From Pegea sp. RAD2-039 (taxonomy: Eukaryota; Chordata; Thaliacea; Salpida; Salpidae): a stretch of DNA of 64,000 nucleotides. Position numbers and translations under genes: made by a program. The DNA lies in contig JAQGEQ010000357.1 of NCBI GenBank assembly GCA_034620365.1, positions 1-64,000 on the forward strand, given 5' to 3'. Below, in pieces: positions 22,728-34,074 of the stretch (within the stretch, counting starts at the first letter, position 1; the number at the start of each line of letters is the position of its first letter). Under the pieces are notes generated by a model. That model had not been told where the DNA came from. It did not search any database and saw only the letters and a program-made list of their open reading frames with translations.

Positions 22728-24249
22728 GCCATCTTTCATATTTTAAATAGTGCAAATACCAAAAAGTATAATAATCACCTCAATTTTGATATAAATGTCT
22801 TAATTTTTGTTATGAGAGCATGAAGCCGAATGTAATCGTAAATTCTTTTGTTGTATTGTTTTTTATGTGTAATGTGTAACCCAAAACACAACTTTAATCA
22901 GTTTTTAAATTTAAAAAAGTTAAAAAAAGAGTTTTTAACTTTTTAAGGATTTCAGTTTAGAAGAATTTTTCTTATATGACAAATCTTAAATGTTTTATTA
23001 AACTTATTAATTACTGTTAGCTTATCTTGGCCTAAACTATTTTAACCAAATTAAGTTGTAATTATTTTTCTAATGAATAGTTGTAAAGATTTTAAATCAT
23101 ATAAAAAGTCATACTTCCTAGTAACCAAAACTAAACTAATTTATATAAATTAGTCACTATACTTGACTTCTAATTATCACTTGGAGGATAACTTACCATA
23201 AATTATAAATCACACTAGAAGTTTTTGTTAAAAGCTTTTTAATAATCAATTGCTTAGTAAACAGCTAAGTTTCCTCTTTAATAAATTGCTTCCTTTTGCT
23301 AGGAAGTAAAGAAAAACAAATCAAAGCAGGAAGTAAAATAGGAACCATCGGTTAAAGAGATATTGCTTCCTTTGTGGCTTTCTACTATATTTTAGATTAT
23401 ATTTTATGTTTTCCAGATTAACTCACAAAAATTATTTTTAACTGTTTCTTAATAATATAAGTATAATTTAAGGATTTATAAAGTAAAAAATGTGTTAGTT
23501 AGAAATTATTAACAATAATTTATTGTATTAAACTATGATTGAACACTGTTAATAAAGTCATTTTAATCTTTAATAACTGTTTGTTATGAAACAATTTATG
23601 TGTCTTTATGTTAGAGGCTAACTTTTACAATTATATTCAAATTCTAAAGGTTTGAAAAAATCTGAGAATTAAACATGATAAACAAAATAAAAAATACGAA
23701 AGGTAAACTTAAACTTTCATCAAAATTTCTTGGAAGCATTTTTTGTACATAAATTTGCTACTAGTCTTCAAGTTTCTTTCTAACAAAAGCAAAAACGTAT
23801 TTTTTCAAATGAAATTATTTATTAAATGGTTTGTTTAAATTTTGTCTTCTTTACAAATAACATCTTTGTCAGAATAAAATTCAGAGCTGTAAGGCTTTAT
23901 AGAATTGCTGTATGGCGACAAACCTTTCGTTGAAAAATATAACAAATATCTAAAATAAAGTCAAAAATATGTTACATGTGATTAACAGTTGCAGTAACGT
24001 ATACAAAATCATGTAAACAATTATTTACTTTTATTGTTAATGTAACTTTATAATCATATCAAAAAATGTTTGGTCTAAGAGATAAAATTTAAATTTATAT
24101 ATGAAATCCTAAAAAAATAAAGGGGAAAAAACCTTATTGAAAAAAAACTAATAGAATAAGAAACAAAATTAATTAGCTCTTATAAATATATTGCAGTTTG
24201 CCAGTAAATAAATATAACTTTTGATTATCATTCTAATTTTTTTTAGATT
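22728..24249. other. Intergenic, no gene seen
   Basis: The 3' side of the ARM-TIR-SAM gene, then AT-rich sequence. No supported frame on either strand. Confidence 0.5.
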
Positions 24250-25362
24250 TTAGATTATTTTATCGATGACTTTTTTAAATAGAATATTGTAAATTTTCAA
24301 AAAGAGTTTTTTAAACATACGTCTAAGTCTTTTTCGTTTTATTTCAGAGCATTTGATAACATGCTTTTGTGTCGCAATATTAATGACACAAAATCTTTTT
24401 TTGAAACTACGCCTAATCCGTTTACCATCCTCTAACAAAATTCCTAAGAGTATTTCATCATCTAAAGTATCTTCATCATCTGAATTTGGAAATAAAAATA
24501 AATTCTATTATTATGAAAAGTTAAACATTTTTATGTCCAATTGACTTTTACTTTCAAAGTTGTATTATAATAATATAATCATTAAATTTTTTGTTAGTAT
24601 GAAACGTTCTCATTTGTTCTAAACGAAAGTATTCACCCTGAAAAGCCAATACATCCGATTCGTTGTCACCTTTTTGTTGAGAGCAATATTTGCTTTGAAA
24701 GCGTTTGCAGTCATCTAAATATTAAAGTTGAATTTTTAGTTATAAAACAAACTTTGGAAATAGATTAACAGGTAAACAAACTTGTCACAAACAAATCTCT
24801 TAAATCTTTTAACTATTCACTTACAATATTTATTTACAGCTTCGAAAATTTTGCAGTCGATAATAGAATCAAATTTCGACTTAGCACAGAAAAGAGAATA
24901 ACGGGTTGATACATCATCAAAGTTCAAAGCTTCAGCTAAAAATATTTAAATAATGAGATTTTTGATCAAATCTGATAAAGTGCTTCAACTGACTGTCAAT
25001 GTCTTCATCTTGGAATTGTTTTTCGACATCACTTGAGATTGAAACCTGGGTGTCTCCAGAAACTTCTAGAAAGTTGATACTTTAATTATGTTGAAATTCC
25101 GTGACAAATCAATCAGTAGTTTTTTTTTATCATAAATTAGAAAATAAAGTAAATCAAATCTTTCCATTTGTACTCAAGTAATTGAAAAAATATCTGAACT
25201 AATTCCATTTTTTCATTTAAACAATTTAACAGAGTTCCAAAAATGTTTAAAAATGTTCTTTATATTAACAAACGTTTTCTAACTACTTTTTAATAAAGTT
25301 TTCTTACCTATATACAGTAACACAGAAATCCAAACTACCGACAACAATCTTCCATACATCAT
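24250..25362 (-). CDS. Secreted six-cysteine protein, unrecognised (181 aa, 5 exons)
   Basis: Exons in transcription order: 25362-25308, 25065-24994, 24935-24825, 24714-24637, 24479-24250. Every internal junction is phase 1 and every intron is GT-AG (242, 58, 110, 157 nt). Exon 1 encodes MMYGRLLSVVWISVLLYI, a signal peptide. An acidic segment follows, then a cysteine region (LFCAKSKFDSIIDC, YYDCKRFQSKYCSQ). Next come an acidic linker (DDEDTLDDEILLGILL) and a strongly basic C-terminus with two more cysteines (KRIRRSFKKRFCV, VIKCSEIKRKRLRRM). Six cysteines suggest up to three disulfides, and the multibasic sites would suit proprotein-convertase cleavage, so a prohormone or a cationic defence peptide are both possible. 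I know no matching family. A gene model made entirely from splice logic needs transcript support. Confidence 0.65.
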
Positions 25363-25619
25363 TCTTCAATTATTTCCAAGTAATCAGTTAAACAAACTTT
25401 CTTCCCTTCTTATGCTGAATCCTTTTCCTGATATTTTTAATACGTGAGTTGACAATTTTACCTTGGTATGGATATGTGTCAATTTTTGTTATGATGTGTT
25501 TAGTCGTCATCGGAAGTAAAGTTTCGAACTGTTATTTTTACATTAGGTTTATTATTTTTAGTTTCCTTCTTTAGCTACCAGTAGAAAATTTTGAAAATTT
25601 TCCTAAAAGAAACTATTTC

Positions 25620-25930
25620 AAAATACCTTTTATATATACAGCACTACTCTCCGTAGAGGTGGTCTTTCCGTCTGCCTGAAACTTCAAAGGTCTCGGGTTT
25701 GAGTCCAGTCGGACACATATTTGCGAGAAGGAAAGTTCCATAAGACACCATGGCAGAAGGGCCTTAATAGTTTGATTTAATGACAAAACTTTTAAGAGAC
25801 TCAAAACTTCGAATTTATAGCCGGAGTTGGAGCCTAGTAGGCAGTTCGTGACTGTACTCAGTGTCGTTCTGGCAGTTCCTACGACGCCATCTGGGTGTGG
25901 GTGCATCAGTCTATTGAGCTGCATACCTTT
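25620..25930 (+). repeat. Possible SINE with tRNA-type B box
   Basis: A ~300-bp stretch richer in GC than its surroundings. On the plus strand it has GGTCTCGGGTTTGAGTCC, close to the Pol III B box of tRNA-derived SINEs (GGTTCGANTCC). The antisense frame 25924-25613, which includes VRLDSNPRPLKF, is the kind of spurious frame such repeats give. No second copy is in the window and no clear A box was found. Confidence 0.35.
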
Positions 25931-26499
25931 GAAATACGTACTTCATCTAATTTGACATTTTAATGCCACAATTCAAATGAGCATAATATATTTGTAAATG
26001 AGTTCCTGATCATTCCATCTTTATAATTTGCTGCTATGTTATTCTTTAACTCACAATCCTTGGCCAGCCGTACCAAAGTGCACTAAGAATATTCTAAGGA
26101 TTGACTTTATTTCTGTTTTATTTATTTCCACTATTTACCACTCTTTGCTTACTGACTGACTATCTGGGTCCTTAAACAGCACTTTCGTTCACATAGCTTA
26201 TCAACTTCTTAAGTTTCAAGCATGAAAACATATTCAATAAAAAGTATGTGTAAAAAAACTTATTAAACCTTGCTTGAACTTTAATTGTCTTTATACATAT
26301 GATGCCTGCCTTATAATGACATTTACAATAATCTTTTCTTTTACAGTTCAAATGTATCATTTGTAAAAAAAATGCTCAACAACTTTTTAAGAGAAAAATT
26401 ATATTTTTTTACTGGTAGTCATTTACTGTCATCTCAGCATAGATAAATTAACACATACGATGTGACTTATACCTCCGACTAATCTCAAGCAGAATGACC
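25931..26499. other. Intergenic, no gene seen
   Basis: AT-rich; no supported feature. Confidence 0.45.
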
Positions 26500-26803
26500 T
26501 CATACCGTACAATTAATACATGGAATCAGCTGCCATCAGACATTGCCATGTCGAAGTCAGTTCACTGTTATGATATTGCCAACATTGTCATTTCTAAACT
26601 GTGATTTTATTCTCTTTCTTATATTAACATTCCATGTAATTGTTCACTGTTATATGCTTTTAGTGATATCGAAATGCCATGTGTTACATCTTTTACTTTC
26701 TTTATTTTTGACTAAATATATGTTATTTGTGAGAATGTGTATTAGCGAGAGGTGCTCTTTTCAGGTACCCTCCTTCACATTTATTGAAATAAGTAAATAA
26801 CTA
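26500..26803 (+). mobile_element. CR1-like LINE, 5'-truncated 3' end
   Basis: About 300 bp matching the last part of the LINE at 4680-4998 and 10060-10384. It runs from the ACAATTAATACATGGAATCA coding end (RTINTWNQLPSDIAM) to the 3' terminus CATTTATTGAAATAAGTAAATAAC. A ~20-bp internal deletion removes part of the coding end. A separate insertion, typical of the 5' truncation of LINEs. Confidence 0.8.
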
Positions 26804-27337
26804 GATTTATGTAATAACTTTTTTTAATTCATGTTGAATTTTGTTCAAGTAAAATTGAATTATTCTAACATTTGGTTGGTTCTGTGCATAAGGTGGATAC
26901 ACTTTTTATAAAATTATTTTTGAAAGTGCTCATAAACTAAACGTATGAAAGAGAAATTTCTCTAGTTTATAAAAAAATTATGCAACTACATAGATGTCTT
27001 ATAGTTTGATTTTGTTACTTAAAAAGAATTATTTAAACTTTTTTTATGCAGTCAGTGTATTTAAATTTTTTTGATTTTAGCTAATATTTTATTATCACAA
27101 AATTAAATTTTATACTATCTGTATTTTTGAAACTTTATCGTTTAATTAAAATTCCAATGACGTCTATTTTTTTTAAATTACTTTAGTAATTTTTTCTATA
27201 CCACAACACAAGGCGCCATATTAGTACAATTGTTTACGTTTCTCAAAAAGCTGTTAGAGGTTTTCAGTTAGCATCATTTTAAAATTATTTTCTGTTTTAG
27301 TTTGAGAATTTTAAGTTTCAGAAGTTGATTATAACAA
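26804..27337. other. Upstream region of the CEP57-like gene
   Basis: AT-rich. A less AT-rich patch at about 27200-27240 (CAACACAAGGCGCCATATT) may mark the promoter/5' UTR. No gene seen. Confidence 0.4.
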
Positions 27338-28936
27338 ATGTTTACTTCATTTGATGATACTTCAATTGGCTGTCAGAATTTTAAAAATATTCCAGTAAAT
27401 GTAGATGAAGAAGATGACAATTGTTCTTTTTGTGGTACTAATACTGGATCAAGTGGTAGAAAAGATGAAAGTAATGGAAAAAGTATACTCTCTGCTTTAA
27501 AAAGCTTGCAAGATAAATTAAACAGGTTGGAAATGGAAAGAAGTGAACTAAATAATAATATGGATAGTTGGAATAATGATAAAAATTTGTATAAAAACTT
27601 TAGTACCTCTCAAAAATTTGATTCAGCTAAGTTTGAGAAAAGTCCAAAGTTTTCAGTTTCACCTCTAAATCAAAATAGATCAGATAGAAATTCGGATAGA
27701 AAAAATATTGTACCAGAACAGGTTTCAAGTCCTTCTAGGCTAGATGAAATCTTATTTTCTTTGTCAAATAGGGACCCCAGCTTTCCTGATTCACCTGTGA
27801 ATGAATCTATAACTTTACCAAAGCAACCTCCTACTAACAATAGTCTCAGATATCATCTTCTTGAAAAACAACTTGAAGATATGAAGAAAAAAGTTTGTAA
27901 AGCTGAAAATCAGTATATGGATGCAGCTGTTAAGCAAGTAGAGTTGGAACATGAGAAAGGAAAAATGAAATTTAGGAATGAAGAAATAGTTGCTAAAATA
28001 GATCATCTTAACAACTTAGAAACAGATTATAAACAATTAGCTTTAACCAATCAGGCATATTTGGAAAAGTTAAATGCTCTTGAAGAAGAATTGAAGCATG
28101 AGAAGCACCAAAGGCAGCTTATACAAGATAAAGCTATTCAATTAGAGAGTCAAGCTACTGCCCAGCAAATTTTATCCTCTAATGAAAAGAAATCTTTGAA
28201 TAATTTCAGGCAAAAAAATGAGCCAATTTTACCAACCAAGTTGGTTGGGAAGGAGGCAGCTGAAAAGCTTTTTAATAAAGAAACTGATTCTTCTCATTAT
28301 CGTCTTAATCTTGCTGATCTTCCGTTTTTAACAGGAACATCAACATCACCAAGTCATGCCTTTTCAGCTAATATCCAGAAGATTTTTCATGATTTAAAAC
28401 AACATAATTCTCATTTGTGTAGTAGGCCTGGCTCTTCAAGAAATAATAAAAAACAACAAAAAGCTTCTTCACTAAAAACAAATAGTGCAAAAGAAAGCTG
28501 GGAAAAAAAGTTTGCTTTAGAAGAATTAACAAAAGATGAAGAAGGTTTAGTTTCAATAATTCAAGTCTTACAAAATGATTTTGATAAACTGATTGAAGAG
28601 CATAGAATTTTTAAAAAGCAATTGACTAAGACTGCTGACCAAGATGCTCAGAATTTTATTATAGAACAAATAAAAGATGTAGAAGTAAAAATGGAAGAGA
28701 AAGGATACATGATCAACATGTTAAAACACCATCAGCAACAATTAAATGAAATGGTAAAAAAAAGTCAGCTTTATTTAGCTATTAATGATTCATCAAATAA
28801 AAGACCAAATAAAGCTGGAAATAAAATCAAAGCTAAAAAACCTGGTGCTATAGCTAAGCAGAGACAATCTTTATTAAGAGATGTTAAAATTTTTCATAAA
28901 GTCTTAAAAAAAGATGACCTTAGTTGGGAATTATAG
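27338..28936 (+). CDS. CEP57: CEP57-like centrosomal protein, intronless (532 aa)
   Basis: One uninterrupted frame of 532 codons. Residues ~49-74 (SILSALKSLQDKLNRLEMER) match the conserved N-terminal motif of Cep57/Cep57L1. A long coiled coil spans ~171-290, the centrosome-targeting and multimerisation part. A short conserved block PFLTGTSTSPSHAFSANIQK follows at ~330-350. The C-terminal microtubule-binding coiled coil runs ~385-482 (EELTKDEEGLVSIIQVLQND, KMEEKGYMINMLKHHQQQL). The tail is Lys-rich. The family organises pericentriolar material and anchors microtubules at centrosomes, and length fits (about 500 aa in vertebrates). The lack of introns is striking when the other conserved genes here, except heme oxygenase, have 7 to 24 or more. 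It could be a functional retrocopy or have lost its introns. CEP57 versus CEP57L1 cannot be told apart here. Confidence 0.85.
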   Translation: MFTSFDDTSIGCQNFKNIPVNVDEEDDNCSFCGTNTGSSGRKDESNGKSILSALKSLQDKLNRLEMERSELNNNMDSWNNDKNLYKNFSTSQKFDSAKFEKSPKFSVSPLNQNRSDRNSDRKNIVPEQVSSPSRLDEILFSLSNRDPSFPDSPVNESITLPKQPPTNNSLRYHLLEKQLEDMKKKVCKAENQYMDAAVKQVELEHEKGKMKFRNEEIVAKIDHLNNLETDYKQLALTNQAYLEKLNALEEELKHEKHQRQLIQDKAIQLESQATAQQILSSNEKKSLNNFRQKNEPILPTKLVGKEAAEKLFNKETDSSHYRLNLADLPFLTGTSTSPSHAFSANIQKIFHDLKQHNSHLCSRPGSSRNNKKQQKASSLKTNSAKESWEKKFALEELTKDEEGLVSIIQVLQNDFDKLIEEHRIFKKQLTKTADQDAQNFIIEQIKDVEVKMEEKGYMINMLKHHQQQLNEMVKKSQLYLAINDSSNKRPNKAGNKIKAKKPGAIAKQRQSLLRDVKIFHKVLKKDDLSWEL

Positions 28937-31095
28937 CTTTTAACTTTATTTTTAACTACTTTTTAACAATTATTCTGGTATTTTAAATTAAGCCTTGATT
29001 TGATCTTTTTATTCAGTTTTTTAATGTGTCTAAAGTTATAATAAAACATACTAAAAATAACTTGTTTTATTTCTACTTTTTATTATATTTGTTTACACTT
29101 AAAGGTTTTGATTGTAACTGAGATTAACTTTTGAAGTTGTTGTGATTGTTAAAAGATGTTGATGGTTTTATGAAATCATTAAAATCTTTGTAAAGTCTAT
29201 ACACTTTTTCAGCTCTATTTCAACTTAATTAAATAAATATTTTTGAAATAAAGATGTTAGAATGTTTCTATAACCCTAAAAAGCTGCTTTCATATATAGC
29301 TTTTTTGTGAATTCAAAGTAAGTCTACAACAATAACATAAACACTAAATTTTTAACAGTTTTATTTTACTACAACTTTAAAGAATTTGCAAATCATGAAT
29401 ACTTAGATTTAAAAGTTTATAAAATTTAGTTTAAGTTCTTCTCAGTATAATTTTTCAATTTTTAGTAAATATTTTGATCATAAATTTCTATCAAATTAGA
29501 TTTTATGTAATTTTGTATTATCTGAAATCAAATGAAAATGCTTAAAAGTTATTTTAGTTTAGTTTCATATTTGTTTTTTATACTTATTATTTTGTTCTAA
29601 AACTTCATTTCTTAGTCAGGTGGGGGTAGAAGATGTCCCTGGAAAAAGAAGAATTTGATTCTGATTCTATATAGAATTACAAATATTGAAAAATTGAAAA
29701 TTTCATTCTAAGCATCTTCTTAATGAGATTAATTTGGTAAGAATTTTTTAATGTTAAAAATTGTCATGAAGATTAGCTTTATTTTTTCTAAAATAAAGCG
29801 TTATGTGGGCGACTGATGGTATATTACTCTTTAATGTTTAACTATCAACAGCTTAAAGTAACTAACACAAACTTTTATAAAAACAGATTAGATCTCAAAC
29901 ATTATTTAATTTACGTATCAATATATAAAATATGTTTTTTTTAAGCAGGTAATTATTTAAAATATATAATCAAAAATTAAAGAGAAGAAAGATAAAAATA
30001 TATTTTCTTTATTTTATCTTATTTATGATTATATCATTTGTTAAATTCAATTGTTAATGAATTTTTGAGTTAAGTTTTTTAAATTTTACTTTCTATATAT
30101 ATAAGATGTTTCAACTTTTGTAAAAAATATTCTCATTTTATACAGTTTTGTATAAATATAGGATTTGATTAAATAAAAAGTAAACTTTTTGAACCAAACT
30201 AATACATTAATAGCTTTCAAATTTTATAAATCTAGAACTATTACCATCCTTATGTGATATACACATTTTAGTATCCACAGCAGAATTATGTTTTCTTATT
30301 GTTTAAGGGTTATCAGTTGAAAAAAGCTTGAATATTTTATAAGTTTTCTAAATAGAGCATAATTCAGTGACTAAAATATTTTATCAGTTATAACTAGGAC
30401 TTTGTTTTGGCCGAGTTAGGCCATGTAAAAATGCTCCTTAAATAGTGTCAAAAACAAAACTGAACATTAGGTTCCTCTTCCTTTTTGATATTAATTTTTC
30501 TTCTTTATCCTTCAGTTGTTTGCGGAATAGAGTGCCATTTGGAGTAATCTGCTGTAATATCTTCTCATTTGCTGGTATTGATGATGACGGTTTTCATGTA
30601 TCCTTAAAACAAAAACAACTTAATCTTCATGTTTAATCAGAAACTTATTGATAATCAGAATTGATTGAAATAGAGAGTTGTTTCAATTAACTTTTACAAC
30701 AATTGAAAGAATCTTTCATGCATCTTGTGTTTACCGATTTCTTCAATCAATTTTTGTACGTTTTTTATCCTAATCTTTTTCTAGTAGTCTGTTTACACGT
30801 GTCAATTTGAAGTTAAACAAAAAAGTTGATAATTTTTTTGAATTAAATTTTTTGTAACTTAGCAAACAGTAAGACTACTGGAAGCAGAATTTAGATAAAA
30901 TTATTATTTTTTAGGTTTATTAAACTCACTCTGTAATCATCAACTTAGTACAGTTTACTTTATCTAATATTTGTATTTAGTTTTCGAATGTTATAAATTT
31001 TGTAAATAAATTCGAAAGTTGCTGATGGCAAGTTCTTATCAACTTATTATACTCTTCTTTTAACATAAATTACTCATTTTATTCACATATCAATG
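28937..31095. other. Intergenic, one weak coding-like patch
   Basis: Mostly AT-rich with nothing supportable. On the minus strand 30593-30438 is an open, charged frame (IPANEKILQQITPNGTLFRK, then KQLKDKEEKLISKRKRN) ending in a stop. It looks like a terminal exon, but no partner exons or homology were recognised. It is recorded here and not called as a gene. Confidence 0.3.
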
Positions 31096-34074
31096 TTAAT
31101 ACAAAGGGTCAGAAATATCTGTCATCTTATTTGACATCAGCTTTTCTTCGTGAGAAGATAATTGAGAAACAAAACCTCTATTTGGTCGAATATCCGCTTT
31201 GCATTCAATCAGGTGATTCCAGGCTTGCTATAAGTTTTGTGGAATTATATCAAACAAATGATTTACAATTAAACAATACCTTTAAGTCCCATTTGTAATA
31301 AGACATTAAGTAAAGTATGCAAACAGTCGCGCTTCTACTAATTCCGTTTTTAGACCAAACTAAAACTGTTCTTGAATTTTCTCGGTTAAAATCTGCAACA
31401 GAAGATACTCGAATAAAAATGTTGTTTAAAAATAGTTTTCTAATTGAATTTGTTGACATTACAGACTAACATCAAGATTTTCAGAACAAAACCTGTTAAT
31501 CATCAATAGCAAAGTCGTCTGTTGTATTTGGGAAGAGTTTTTAGAAGTCCAGTTACTATTAGCTTTTTATTCAATCTATATGCTCTACTTAAGATTGTGT
31601 CATCGCAATTTACGAATCAATAATATTATCACACTGGAAGATATTCCATCAATTAGTTTGTTTATACAAACAGTGAAGGTATTAACTTAAGAAAAGAACA
31701 GAGATCTTTTATTTTAGACTTTTTTGAAAAAAGAATGCCAAAAGAGTGTTTTCGACTAAAACATTTGAAAAATTATTAAAAGTTTAGAATTTTTAATATT
31801 TTGCAATCATTGCTGAGTACTCATTTTGTGTTTGTTTTAAGAGTTGTTTTGTGCAGCCATGCTTAAATAAATACTCATACTTTTTGATACATTGTTTCAG
31901 AGTATCAAGTATAGAAAACCTAAACTAGATTTCAGTTTTAACCATTATTAAATAGCACTACAATCTTATTCTACTGAACCGATAAAAAATATTTTGTAGA
32001 CTAGTGGAACTGACTAGACAGTGACAATTGATTTTTAGTGTAAACTGGGCCTCAAACAAGAAAACTTGTCATTTAAGACCTAAGTCATCAAAATGACCCC
32101 ACATTTATGTACAGTTTTTCACCTGGTCTATTAACTGTGGGTCTCAAAGTTCTAAACTTACAGCTTTATAAAAGTTTACGACTACAACTTAGAGATAGGC
32201 TCTATAGAACGAACTGATTATCATTTAAGTTACCTATAAATTTCACGATATCGTCCACATAAGATAATAAATCACTGTCAATTGTATCTTCCACGTCGAT
32301 TTCTTTGTAATAATGTTCTTTGTTCGTAAACCTAAAAAAGTAGATTACAAAATAAGATTTAATAAACTGATTGTCAATATTATATAAACTTATATTTCAT
32401 TTATCTATTTTATTCAACTCATCGCTGCAAGTGTCAAATTATACATCTTTTATGAACAGTAATATGAGCAGAAGGAGAATAAAAAGGTTTCTAGATATAG
32501 ATTTATTGTTTATCTTTGAAAATAAGGAAATTTTCATCACGAAATTATTCAAAACTAAGGGTTGCTACGAACAAATTACAAATTAAGATACTTAACTTAG
32601 CTGAAACATATTTATAAAACTTAGAATAACAATTCATGTTTAGATATATTGCTAATAACTAGTATAAACTGAATAAGCAGAGCTAAAAGTTTTTCAAATA
32701 AAAAGTAAATTGTAAAATTAAAGTTAAATAAAGTTTGTGAAATTTACAAAGGATTTTTTGTACAAGAAACATTGATATGTGCTTCTATCTTCAAGTCTTC
32801 ATGTATTTCTAAATTGTGAGCATGCTTTAGATTTCCGATATAAACCATACCAGGAATCACTTCACAAGGATATGTTTGGAAGTTATCAAGCTCCTAAAAA
32901 ACATCTTACTTCATAAATTTTAATAAAGTTAAATAAATGTATTCAACAAAATCGAATAATCTTAAAAAATTTTCTTTTTTACTTTATCCTACCTGAGGCA
33001 TGTAGATGATCTTTTGTGTTCTTAGAAAAGGATATAAGGCAGAAAAATCTTCATATCCACCACTGAGCAACTTCACCGGGTTCTTACTGCCAAACTTGGC
33101 CACCAATTCGGCATATTCAATACCAGAAGCTGAATATTAAGATTTGACTGAGTATTCCCAAAGAAGAAAATCAAAATATTTGTGAACAAAGTTATAGTTT
33201 TATATTTATATAAATTTCGTTTATCTGGCATTTTTATTAGTTGCAAATTTAACCAAAATATTTAGCTTACAATTAAACAATAGCAATTTGAGAGATAAAA
33301 CTGCTTCAAATTATCAAAAATAATAAATAAGCAAATGTTAGTAGATCTACAAAAATTATAAATAACATTTTTTTTTATAAACTTTACAATTAAAAAAAAT
33401 TGTTAATAGTTATCCTTATCAAATTACTGAAAATAATAATGTTATTGACTGATTATATTACTAAAGCTAATGATATTGTGTTTAATTACATTAAAACTTT
33501 GAAAATTAAACAATTAAAACTAACAGCAAACTTTTTTTGATTTAGTATTTCCATCATATACCACTACATGAGTTTTACATTCAAGCTCAGCATCATAAGG
33601 AATATAGAATTGACCTAAATCATCTCTTCGTGCACGTTTAGCTGTGATGATATGACTTTCATCATATTCTTCATCAGATCTAGCATCTAATAAAAAATTG
33701 CCATCAACATTTGATAATTTAGTTTGAAGTCTGTAGAAAGATTCTAAAATATTTTTAACCCAAAATAAATCATGTTTATAAAACTATTATTCTTAAAGTA
33801 AAGTTTTTTTTTGAAGTTTTTGAAATTTTTACAATATTCAAAGATGCAACTAATTGAAGTTTAAGTAATTTCTTCAAAAGTATAATTCAACATTTTATTA
33901 AAGTTGTTTTAAATCTTATTTATTTGTAATAATAAATTACAGAACTATGTTTATATACAAACTTATTGTACCATAAATAACAAGATAATTGAGATCACTA
34001 ACACATGGAAATATTGATTCTTGATTCAATAGATTGAACAATTTTGTTGGTTCAATTAAAACAAAAGATTTCAT
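31096..34074 (-). CDS. STYXL1: STYXL1 (MK-STYX) pseudophosphatase, 7 exons, 315 aa
   Basis: Exons in transcription order: 34074-33972, 33743-33525, 33129-32993, 32893-32748, 32331-32234, 31392-31280, 31227-31096. All phases agree. The N-terminus MKSFVLIEPTKLFNLLNQES matches the vertebrate start. A rhodanese/CDC25-like domain follows (FLLDARSDEEYDESHIITAK, then VKLLSGGYEDFSALYPFLRT and QKIIYMPQ). Then comes a dual-specificity phosphatase fold (PGMVYIGN, AHINVS, VLVWSKNGISRSATVCILYL). The active-site HCxxxxxR is W247-S248-K-N-G-I-S-R254: the cysteine is Ser and the His is Trp, so it cannot be a phosphatase. The same Cys-to-Ser change defines mammalian MK-STYX. The tail DISDPLY matches the family's MDPLY ending. 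Mammalian MK-STYX binds the stress-granule protein G3BP1 and the mitochondrial phosphatase PTPMT1; whether that holds here is inference. Its neighbours GNB5 and heme oxygenase lie on the same strand. Confidence 0.93.

Noticed and set aside
25613-25924. 103-codon minus-strand frame
   Set aside because: Low coding quality; it overlaps the SINE-like repeat with the tRNA-type B box.
26543-26800. 85-codon plus-strand frame
   Set aside because: It lies in another frame of the truncated LINE 3' end and has no protein features.
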